NCBI GenBank assembly: GCA_965250245.1
Contig: OZ252296.1
Coordinates: forward strand, 4,526,001 to 4,590,000
From: JABDIP01 sp965250245
GTDB taxonomy: Bacteria; Pseudomonadota; Alphaproteobacteria; DSM-16000; Inquilinaceae
DNA length: 64,000 bases
Direction: 5' to 3'
In this document: positions 56,957-64,000 of the stretch, in pieces
How positions within the stretch are numbered: position 1 is the stretch's first letter
How the letters are laid out: every line of letters begins with the position of its first letter
The notes under the pieces: model-generated
What the model saw: only the letters and a program-made list of their open reading frames with translations
Told to the model about the DNA's origin: nothing
Databases searched by the model: none
Position numbers and translations under genes: made by a program

Positions 56957-57855
56957 CAGAGCAGGATTCCCTTCTGGGCGTGCAGCCGGTTCTCGGCCTC
57001 GTCGAACACCACCGATTGCGGACCGTCGATCACGCTGTCGGTGACCTCCTCGCCGCGATGGGCCGGCAGGCAGTGCATGAACACCGCCTCGGGCCTGGCC
57101 AGGCTCATCAGCCGGTCGTTGACCTGGTAGGGGCGCAGCAGGTTGTGGCGCGACGGCGCCTCCTTGTCGCCCATCGAGACCCAGGTGTCGGTGACCACGC
57201 AATCGGCGTCGCGGACCGCGGAATCCGGGTCGTTGCTGACGCTGATATGGGCGCCCTCGCCATGGGCCCAGGCCAGCAGGTCGGCCGGCGGCTGCAGATC
57301 CTCCGGGCAAGCCATGCGCAGCTCGAAATCGAACTGGGCGGCGGCGCGGATCCAGGAGCGCGCGACATTGTTGCCGTCGCCGGTCCAGGCCACCGCCTTG
57401 CCGCCGATATGGCCGCGATGCTCCTCGAAGGTCATCACGTCGGCCATGAGCTGGCAGGGATGGCTGTTGTCGGTCAGGCCGTTGATCACCGGCACGGTGG
57501 CCGCCTCGGCCATCTCGGTCAGGCGCTCCTCGCCCCAGGTGCGGATCATGATCGCGTCCACATAGCGCGACAGCACCCGCGCGGTGTCGGCGATGGTCTC
57601 GCCGCGGCCGAGCTGGATCTCCCGCCCCGACAGCATCACCACGTCACCGCCGAGCTGACGCATGCCGACCTCGAACGACACCCGGGTGCGGGTCGAGGGC
57701 TTCTCGAAGATCATCGCCAGGGTCTTGCCGGCCAGGGGCTTGGCGGCGTCGCCGGCGAGGCCGTTCTTCTTGACCTCGACGGAGGCGTCGATGATGCCGC
57801 GCAGATCGTCCCGGCCGACCTTGTGCAGGTCCAGGAAGTGCTTCGGGTCAGCCAT
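56944..57855 (-). CDS. argF: ornithine carbamoyltransferase
   Basis: A 303-residue enzyme forming citrulline from ornithine and carbamoyl phosphate. Diagnostic motifs: EKPSTRTRVSFEVGMRQLGG (carbamoyl-phosphate site), HPCQLMADVMTF and HCLPAHRGEEV. The start overlaps the argD stop by 8 bases, and the end overlaps hslO. The unit argD-argF-hslO is conserved in this class. Confidence 0.96.
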   Translation of the reverse strand: MADPKHFLDLHKVGRDDLRGIIDASVEVKKNGLAGDAAKPLAGKTLAMIFEKPSTRTRVSFEVGMRQLGGDVVMLSGREIQLGRGETIADTARVLSRYVDAIMIRTWGEERLTEMAEAATVPVINGLTDNSHPCQLMADVMTFEEHRGHIGGKAVAWTGDGNNVARSWIRAAAQFDFELRMACPEDLQPPADLLAWAHGEGAHISVSNDPDSAVRDADCVVTDTWVSMGDKEAPSRHNLLRPYQVNDRLMSLARPEAVFMHCLPAHRGEEVTDSVIDGPQSVVFDEAENRLHAQKGILLWCLN

Positions 57856-59029
57856 GGCCGGCCGCCCAGCCCGAACAGACGCCCTCCAGGCACTCCAGCG
57901 CCTGTTCGATCTCGCCGTCGTCGACGATCAGCGGCGGCAGCAGCCGGACGACGTTGTCCGCCGCCGGCACCGCCAGCATCCCGGCTGCCCGGAGGGCATT
58001 CACGAAATCGCCGACCGGCGGCACCAGCTTCAGCCCCAGCATCAGACCGGCACCGCGCACCTCCGCGATCACCGCCGGATGCGCGGCCGCGAGCGCCGAC
58101 AGCCGCTCCCACAGGATGCGGCCCTTGCGGTCGACATCCTCCAGGAAGCCCGGCTCCAGGATCACGTCCAGCACCGCGTTGCCGACCGCCATGGCCAGCG
58201 GGTTGCCGCCATAGGTGGTGCCATGGGTGCCGGCGGTCATGCCGGCGGCGGCCGCCTCGGTGGCCAGGCAGGCGCCGAACGGGAAGCCGCCGCCGATGCC
58301 CTTGGCGGCGCACATCACGTCCGGGGTGATGCCGGCCCATTCATGGGCGAACAGCTTGCCGGTGCGCGCGTAGCCGCACTGGATCTCGTCGAAATAGAGC
58401 AGGATGCCGAACTCGTCGGCGATCTGCCGCAGCGCCTTCAGATAGTCCAGCGTCGAGGCGCGGATGCCGCCCTCGCCCTGGACCGGCTCGACGCAGATCG
58501 CCGCGGTCTCGTCGGTGATCGCAACGCGGAGCTCGTTCAGATTGCCGAACGCCACCTGGTCATAGCCCTCGACCAACGGACCGAAGCCCTGGACCAGCTT
58601 GTCGGTCTTCGCCGCGGCGATCGCCGACAGGGTGCGGCCATGGAAGGCGCCGCCGATGGTGATCACCCGCCAGCGCTTGGGCTGGCCGATATGGTCCATG
58701 TATTTGCGGCAGACCTTCACCCCGCATTCCCAGGCCTCGACCCCGGAATTGGTGAAGAACACGGTGTCGGCGAAGCTCGCCTCGACCAGCCGCTGGGCCA
58801 GCTTCTCCTGCCCCGGCACCCGGAACAGGTTCGAGGTGTGCCACAGCTTGCCGGCCTGCTCCTGCAGGGTCGACACCAGATGCGGATGCGCGTGGCCCAG
58901 GCCGGTCACCGCGATGCCGCTGGCGAAGTCCAGATATCGTCGCCCGTCGGTGTCGAAGAGGAACGCCCCCTCGCCCCGCTCGAACGCAACATCGGCCCGC
59001 GCATAGGTTGGCATCACGGCTGGTATCAT
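57848..59029 (-). CDS. argD: acetylornithine aminotransferase
   Basis: A 393-residue PLP enzyme converting N-acetylglutamate semialdehyde to N-acetylornithine. The PLP lysine is in CAAKGIGGGFPFGA. GVEAWECGVKVCRKYM, GAFHGRTLSAIAAAK and EPVQGEGGIRAST are typical. ATG 59029 has AAGGCGG upstream; ATG 59014 is also possible. It heads the leftward arginine unit. Confidence 0.95.
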   Translation of the reverse strand: MIPAVMPTYARADVAFERGEGAFLFDTDGRRYLDFASGIAVTGLGHAHPHLVSTLQEQAGKLWHTSNLFRVPGQEKLAQRLVEASFADTVFFTNSGVEAWECGVKVCRKYMDHIGQPKRWRVITIGGAFHGRTLSAIAAAKTDKLVQGFGPLVEGYDQVAFGNLNELRVAITDETAAICVEPVQGEGGIRASTLDYLKALRQIADEFGILLYFDEIQCGYARTGKLFAHEWAGITPDVMCAAKGIGGGFPFGACLATEAAAAGMTAGTHGTTYGGNPLAMAVGNAVLDVILEPGFLEDVDRKGRILWERLSALAAAHPAVIAEVRGAGLMLGLKLVPPVGDFVNALRAAGMLAVPAADNVVRLLPPLIVDDGEIEQALECLEGVCSGWAAGHG

Positions 59030-59136
59030 CACGACCGCCTTTCCGGTCCACTCGATTTCATCTGTTCCGTCGGAGCTCGAGCCTCCATCCATACCGCACC
59101 GGCATGGATCGTTCAGCCTCTCGATTGCCCCAATAC

Positions 59137-59161
59137 AAAAACGGCGCCCAAACGCGCGCCG
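59137..59161 (-). terminator. leader hairpin with T-run before argD
   Basis: Read leftward, CGGCGC and GCGCCG (59161-59156 and 59147-59142) pair around an 8-base loop and are followed by TTTTT. It lies 108 bases before the argD start and just inside the predicted transcript, so it could attenuate the arginine operon. The stem is short, and no leader peptide was found. Confidence 0.45.
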
Positions 59162-59174
59162 CCTCTGGACCGGC

Positions 59175-59204
59175 ACTAAACACAAGGAACGGTGCGGCTG
59201 TCAA
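59175..59204 (-). promoter_or_regulatory. candidate promoter of argD-argF-hslO
   Basis: Read leftward, a perfect TTGACA (59204-59199) and TTTAGT (59180-59175) have an 18-base spacer. Start of transcription would be near 59168. Confidence 0.55.
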
Positions 59205-59339
59205 CGTGGGCGGAGGGCCGTCAGCCCATCCACACGACGGATAAGGGCGCGCGAAACTAGCGCAAGAATTTCCACCCGTGCCGGTGGATGACACGCCGCA
59301 AAGGGCCTAGGCTTGGACGCAAGTCCGAGCGAGGCCGTC

Positions 59340-62300
59340 ATGGCGGGCGATATCGAGGAATGGCTAAGGGCTTGGGGGCTCGAGCAATACGCGGGGTCCT
59401 TTGCCGAAAACGACCTGGATTGGGACCTGATCCTTGAGCTGGGCGAGACCGATCTGGAGAAGATCGGCATCACTTCGCTCGGCCATCGCAAGCGCCTGCT
59501 CAAGGCGATCGACCGGCGGCGTCGCGACCTCCGCATCGCGCGGGAGGCCGCGGCGCAGCAGATCCCGCCTGCGCCGCTGCCCACGAGATCGGATCCCGAA
59601 CGCCGTCAGATGTCGGTCATGTTCTGCGATCTCGTCGGATCGACGCCGCTCTCCGTCCGCCTCGACCCGGAGGAGTTGAGCGAGGTGCTGCGCCGGTACC
59701 GGGACATCGTGGCCAAGCCCATCCATCACTATGGCGGCCACATCGTCCAATATCTCGGCGACGGGGTCCTGGCCTGCTTCGGTTGGCCCCAGGCCCACGA
59801 GGACCAGGCCGTGCGCGCGATCATGGCCGGGCTCGACGCCCTGGCCAATGTCCAGCGCGCCAAGCCCGTCGCCGGAGCCCGGCTCAGCGCCCGGGTCGGC
59901 ATCGCCTCGGGGGAGGTGGTGGTCGGCGACCTGATCGGCGACGAGTCGCGCGACGCCCACGCGATCACCGGCGAGACGACCAACCGGGCCTATCGCCTGC
60001 AGGACCACGCCCGGCAGAACGAGTTGGTGATCGACGGCCAGACCGCGCGGCTGGTGGGCTCCACGTTCGATCTGGAGGATCTGGGCCCGCTGCCGCTGAA
60101 GGGATTCAACGACCCGGTCCCGTCCTGGCGGGTCCTCGGCCCCGGCCGCGCCGAGGACCGCTTCACCAATCTTCACCCGGGGCGGCTGTCCCGCTTCATC
60201 GACCGCGAGCACGAGTTGGCCCTGATCCGCGAGCGCTGGATGCTGGCGAAGCGGTCCGAGGGCCAGGCGGTGCTGCTCTCGGGCGAAGCGGGGATCGGCA
60301 AGTCCAGGACGCTCGAGGCGCTGCGCGACGAGCTGCACCGCGAATCCTACGCGCGCCTGCGCTTCCAGTGCTCCTCGATGCACACCAACAGCACGCTGCA
60401 CCCGGTCATCCAGTTCCTGCAGCGCAGCATCGGCTTCACCGCGAACCCGGACGACGCCCTGCGCCTCAAGCGGCTCAGGGGCCTGCTCAGGCTGTCGTCG
60501 CCGGCGATCGAGCACGACACGCCGCTGTTCGCGGCGCTCCTGTCCCTGCAGCTCGACCGCGAGGACGCCGCACGCCCCCTGACGCCGCAGCAGGCGCGCG
60601 AGCGGACGATCGACTCGCTGATCAGGGGGCTGATCGAGCTCAGCCGGCGACGGCCGGTGCTGCTCGTGCTGGAGGACGCCCATTGGATCGACCCGACCAC
60701 CGAGGCGCTGGTCGGCGAGGCCTTGCCGCGGATCGCCGATGCGCGGATCTTCATGGTGATCACCTACCGGCCGGACTACGCCCCGCCATGGGTCGACCTG
60801 CCGCATCTCGCCAGGATCCACCTCAACCGGCTGTCCAGGGATCAGGGCGCCGAGCTGGTCGAGGACATTGGCGGCGACCTGGCCGCGCGGGTGGTCGAGC
60901 AGATCGTCGCGCGGGCCGACGGGGTGCCGTTCTTCGTCGAGGAGCTGACCAAATCCTTCATAGAGAGCGGCGAGCGGGAGCGCGAGGTGCCGCGGTCGCT
61001 GCACGCGCCGCTGAATGCCAAGCTCGACCGCCTGGGCGAGGCCGCCAAGCTGGCGCAGTTGGCGGCGGTCATCGGCCGCGCCTTCGACTACCGGTTCCTC
61101 CAGGCAGTGAGCGAGCTGGAGACCCGCGACCTGGATCGCGCCCTGACGGCGATGAAGGAGGGCGGTCTGCTGGGGCAGCGCGGGACCCCGCCGAACGCGC
61201 GCTACTATTTCAAGCATTCCCTGTTCCAGGATGCGGCCTACGGGACCCTGCTGAGGAGCAACCGGATCCGATACCACGGCCGGGTCGCGGACGTGCTGCT
61301 GCGGGATTTCGCCGACCAGGCCGCGGCGGAGCCGGAGGTGGTGGCGCGGCATCTGTCGCTGGCGCGGTCGCCGCAGCGGGCGGTGGCGTATTGGTGGCTG
61401 GCCAGCAGGCGCGCCAGCGACCGATCGGCCCATGTCGAGACGCTCGCCCATGTGCAGGACGGCATCCGCGAATTGGACAAGCTGCCCGGGTCGCCGGCCC
61501 GCGACGATCAGGAACTGGCCCTGCGCCTGGCCGCGGGCACGTCGCTGGGCGCCTTGAAGGGCTGGGCGTCGCCCGAGGCGGAGAAGAATTACCGGCGCGC
61601 CTATGAGATCGCGGCGCCGGACCGTGACACGCGCACGTATCTGCTGACCCTGGGCGGCCTGGCCAACGTCTTCATCCTCCGCGGCGAGATCAAGCAGGCG
61701 CGGAAGCTGGCCGATGACGAGCTGGCCCTCGCGGAGGGGCAGGACGACGTCTCGCTGCTTCGGACCGGGCACCGCTTCGTCGGCATGTGCTCATTCCTGG
61801 TCGGCGACTTCGCCGCGGCGCGCGATCACCTGCGGCAAGGCGGCGCGGACGATCGCCAATCGGGCGAGAGGGGCAACCAGAGCCTGTACGGCACCGACCC
61901 GGCGGTGATCAGCCTCAGCATCCTGGCCTGGACGCACTGGTTCCTCGGCGAGTTCTCCGCCGCCAGGAGCAACATCGCCGCCGCGATCGCAGTCGCCGAG
62001 GAGCATCGGCATCCGTACAGCCTCGCCTACGCGCACAGCCTTGCCGCCTCGCTCCACCAGGTCTTTCGCGAGCCGCGGGCGGTGCTGGACCAGGCCGAGG
62101 CCGCTCTCGCGGTCGCCAAGGAACAGGACTTCCCGTACTGGCTCGGCTGGTCGACGGTGATGCGGGGTTGGGCCGAGGCGGCGCTCGGCGAGCCGAAGGC
62201 CGGGATCAAGACCGTGCGGCGCGGGCTTGACATCTACAAGGGCACCGGCGCGCGCCAGGTCGTCCCCTACATCTTCACCCTGCTGGCGGAGATGCATGGC

Positions 62301-62663
62301 TGGGCCGGGTCGCCCAAGAAGGGGCTGAAGGCGCTGAAGGGCGCCCATGGCCGCGGCAATGCCACCGACGTCCGGTTCTACGAGCCGGAAGCCCTGCGCA
62401 TCCGCGGCGAGCTGCGGCGCCAGAGCAAGTCCGGCGACGGTCGGGCGTCCTTCACGCGCGCCCTCGCGCTGGCCCGCAAGCAAGGCGCCCGCGCCCTGGA
62501 ACTGCGCGCCGCCGTCAGCGCCGGGCGCGCCTCCCTGGAGGGCGGCGACCCGGCCGCCGCCCATGCCGAGCTCACCAAAATCTGCCAGGCGTTCGACACC
62601 GACCTCCAGGACCCGGACCTGATCGACGCCCGCAACCTCCTGACCGCCCTCAGCGCCGCCTGA
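59340..62663 (+). CDS. SAM-domain, adenylate/guanylate-cyclase, ATPase and TPR multidomain protein
   Basis: A 1107-residue protein. In order: a SAM domain (3-60: IEEWLRAWGLEQYAGSFAEN, ITSLGHRKRLLKAI); a class III nucleotide cyclase (88-265) with the metal Asp97 in FCDLVGST and Asp141 in QYLGDGVLACFG, and VGIASGEVVVGDLIG; an AAA/NACHT-like ATPase with Walker A GEAGIGKS (about 312-319) and Walker B LLVLEDAHWID; and TPR-like helical repeats from about 690 to the end. This architecture recurs in alphaproteobacteria and mycobacteria. The cyclase product is not decidable. ATG 59340 chosen; TTG 59313 would add nine residues. Confidence 0.9.
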   Translation: MAGDIEEWLRAWGLEQYAGSFAENDLDWDLILELGETDLEKIGITSLGHRKRLLKAIDRRRRDLRIAREAAAQQIPPAPLPTRSDPERRQMSVMFCDLVGSTPLSVRLDPEELSEVLRRYRDIVAKPIHHYGGHIVQYLGDGVLACFGWPQAHEDQAVRAIMAGLDALANVQRAKPVAGARLSARVGIASGEVVVGDLIGDESRDAHAITGETTNRAYRLQDHARQNELVIDGQTARLVGSTFDLEDLGPLPLKGFNDPVPSWRVLGPGRAEDRFTNLHPGRLSRFIDREHELALIRERWMLAKRSEGQAVLLSGEAGIGKSRTLEALRDELHRESYARLRFQCSSMHTNSTLHPVIQFLQRSIGFTANPDDALRLKRLRGLLRLSSPAIEHDTPLFAALLSLQLDREDAARPLTPQQARERTIDSLIRGLIELSRRRPVLLVLEDAHWIDPTTEALVGEALPRIADARIFMVITYRPDYAPPWVDLPHLARIHLNRLSRDQGAELVEDIGGDLAARVVEQIVARADGVPFFVEELTKSFIESGEREREVPRSLHAPLNAKLDRLGEAAKLAQLAAVIGRAFDYRFLQAVSELETRDLDRALTAMKEGGLLGQRGTPPNARYYFKHSLFQDAAYGTLLRSNRIRYHGRVADVLLRDFADQAAAEPEVVARHLSLARSPQRAVAYWWLASRRASDRSAHVETLAHVQDGIRELDKLPGSPARDDQELALRLAAGTSLGALKGWASPEAEKNYRRAYEIAAPDRDTRTYLLTLGGLANVFILRGEIKQARKLADDELALAEGQDDVSLLRTGHRFVGMCSFLVGDFAAARDHLRQGGADDRQSGERGNQSLYGTDPAVISLSILAWTHWFLGEFSAARSNIAAAIAVAEEHRHPYSLAYAHSLAASLHQVFREPRAVLDQAEAALAVAKEQDFPYWLGWSTVMRGWAEAALGEPKAGIKTVRRGLDIYKGTGARQVVPYIFTLLAEMHGWAGSPKKGLKALKGAHGRGNATDVRFYEPEALRIRGELRRQSKSGDGRASFTRALALARKQGARALELRAAVSAGRASLEGGDPAAAHAELTKICQAFDTDLQDPDLIDARNLLTALSAA

Positions 62664-62671
62664 CCGAGTGT

Positions 62672-63661
62672 TCAGCCGGCATTGGTATTCACCAGCCCGG
62701 GCGACTTGCAGCGTCCAAGACAGTATGACGGCGGTTCCATATCGCCCAATCGCGAAGGAGGTGGCCTTTGGAACAGCATGTCGATGCAGTTGCTTGGAAT
62801 TTCGTCATATTCAGACGAATTTCGATCAAGCAACATGAAAGAAGATTCTCCATCGTCCTTTCTATGAACTTCATCAATTTTGATAATTGTTCCTTCAGCC
62901 CACAGTTTGAATTCGTATTCATAGAAGTCTATGTAGTTGATCATCGCTTTGGTAAATCCCATTGTCCCGGGAAAAGGTCCATCTCTGTGTTCGTCGTCTC
63001 TCTGAACAACCTGAAATCCGCTACCTTCGACTTCAGGATCCGGAACAACTCGGACCTTCCACAACACAGCATCCGTCCAAGTAATGTTCCGACCCGCGTA
63101 GCGATTCGGGAAAATCGGTGCAACTAATACTGTCAAATAACTGATTGAGTGAATCTCTCCAGATCGGTTAACCTGATCAAATTCGTAGTGGATAATTTGA
63201 CCAGATGGATAAATTTTTACACGAAAGCGTGGATCAAATATTCCCTCTTGATTTAAAGTCTGTCGAGCCGCATCCACAAACGTTCGATTCAATACACGCC
63301 CAAACCCCCTGAATGCCTCAGATTCCGGATCGGGGTCTTCGAACGCGTCCTCGATATCCGTGATAAGAGCATTCAAATCCGTCCGCTCCTCCGGCCCGGC
63401 CACCGACGGAAACTGCTGACTGAGGGCCCGGAGCAGTTTCTGCTCATCTTTGAGCACTTCGTTGACATTCAGCATCTCTCCATCGACGTCGATAAACATG
63501 TGCTGCCGTGTCACATCCATCCACGTCTCAGGAAACTCCCCCGTGTCTACGATTGCGTCGAACCGATCTATCCGGTCGGTCCGATCGGCCTGGTCCTGAG
63601 CGCACGCTGTAAGGGCCGCGACCACTGCCAAACTCAGAATATTCCTAGATGAAGGCTTCAT
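62672..63661 (-). CDS. AT-richer lipoprotein of unknown function
   Basis: A 329-residue precursor with lipobox L-T-A-C (Cys20). The mature chain is mixed and charged, including VDTGEFPETWMDVTRQHMFI, GFGRVLNRTFVDAARQTLNQ, IHYEFDQVNRSGEIHSISYL and a C-terminal Cys-rich end (SNCIDMLFQRP, SYCLGRCKSP). No family is recognised. Codon choice is clearly AT-richer than in neighbours, suggesting more recent acquisition. GGGAGG lies upstream of ATG 63661. It is convergent with the cyclase gene. Confidence 0.7.
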   Translation of the reverse strand: MKPSSRNILSLAVVAALTACAQDQADRTDRIDRFDAIVDTGEFPETWMDVTRQHMFIDVDGEMLNVNEVLKDEQKLLRALSQQFPSVAGPEERTDLNALITDIEDAFEDPDPESEAFRGFGRVLNRTFVDAARQTLNQEGIFDPRFRVKIYPSGQIIHYEFDQVNRSGEIHSISYLTVLVAPIFPNRYAGRNITWTDAVLWKVRVVPDPEVEGSGFQVVQRDDEHRDGPFPGTMGFTKAMINYIDFYEYEFKLWAEGTIIKIDEVHRKDDGESSFMLLDRNSSEYDEIPSNCIDMLFQRPPPSRLGDMEPPSYCLGRCKSPGLVNTNAG

Positions 63662-63885
63662 TGGCTCGCCTCCCACTTTGAAAGCATTAATAGTACATAA
63701 TATGTCTCATTTTGGCAATTAATGGTTGTTTCAGGCCTTGTCAGTGTTACATTGTGTTGAAATAGCAGCAATCTTTGGTCGAGATCGATGCCGAGAGTCG
63801 TGCCGAGCAATGAGGGCTACGTCTTTTGGCTTGCGATCCCTGCTGCTGCCATGACCCTTCCGGGTGGCCTCGGATGCGGCCCGCG

Positions 63886-64000
63886 CTACGCCAGGCGCCG
63901 CAACGCCTCTTCTGCGATGTCCTCGGCGGTCTTGCGGTCGCCGGTCAGGCGGTGGACCAGGGCCAGGGTGCGCTGGGTGGCGGCGAAGAAGCGGGCGAGC
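63886..64000 (-). CDS. 3' end of an unidentified gene
   Basis: The last 37 codons of a leftward gene are in the window; it begins beyond the right edge. The visible part reads LARFFAATQRTLALVHRLTG and ends DIAEEALRRLA, a helical, amphipathic tail with strong codon bias like the other core genes. No family can be named. Confidence 0.5.
   Translation of the reverse strand, partial: LARFFAATQRTLALVHRLTGDRKTAEDIAEEALRRLA

Larger units (their letters stand above)
59030..59339. other. intergenic region between divergent argD and the cyclase gene
   Basis: This 310-base gap has no gene. It holds a promoter-like pair for argD (TTGACA at 59204-59199 and TTTAGT at 59180-59175, 18 bases apart, read leftward) and a hairpin with T-run just after it (listed separately). 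Confidence 0.6.

Overview
The window is high-GC chromosomal DNA from an alphaproteobacterium, probably from the Rhodospirillales and relatives. I infer this from the gene content (UbiK, a DUF4167 protein, a lysC-ptsP-rodZ-ispG-prfA-prmC run, a TetR/COQ9-like regulator), from a perfect CtrA-type box (TTAA-N7-TTAAC) and from the codon use. No rRNA, prophage, insertion sequence with a transposase, or CRISPR array is visible. There is one tRNA gene, Gly(CCC).

0-12 kb is mostly housekeeping: a cut-off TetR regulator, ybaK-like deacylase, proC, a YbjN protein, ubiK, the overlapping lgt-midA-pgeF trio, prs, an acetyltransferase, rplY-pth-ychF, and a small degenerate GGDEF-like protein behind a CtrA box. 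clpB follows at 12.2-14.8 kb.

15-25 kb is an envelope and signalling block. A PAS protein is followed by an 80-residue alanine-zipper lipoprotein ending in lysine, convergent with an LdtB-like L,D-transpeptidase, which in turn is divergent from a second L,D-transpeptidase. Together they look like a Braun-lipoprotein system, unusual for this class. Beyond it are two paralogous sigma-54 response regulators, and between them lie an MscS channel, an OmpA-type lipoprotein and a histidine kinase with a degenerate ATPase domain.

25-37 kb returns to core genes: a DUF547 protein, a MOSC protein, DUF4167, prmC, prfA, ispG, rodZ, ptsP, lysC, ubiG and an acetyltransferase, then a small protein carrying an isolated ClpX-type zinc finger.

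37.8-41.1 kb is a copper unit: a CueR-type operator (19-bp spacer), a Cu(I) P-type ATPase, cueR and a c-type cytochrome overlapping cueR. Next come two tandem zinc-ribbon proteins, two TPM-domain proteins, a cytochrome c-P460 fusion, tRNA-Gly and a YnjBCD-like ABC transporter.

48-56 kb holds a second OmpA-type lipoprotein, apaG, folE, trkH and argE. Two large nested palindromic repeats flank this set. After it come an AT-rich region with a strong terminator and a candidate small RNA, and a membrane sensor without an output domain.

56-64 kb carries hslO-argF-argD (an arginine unit read leftward), a 1107-residue SAM-cyclase-ATPase-TPR protein, an AT-richer lipoprotein gene, and the 3' end of one more gene.
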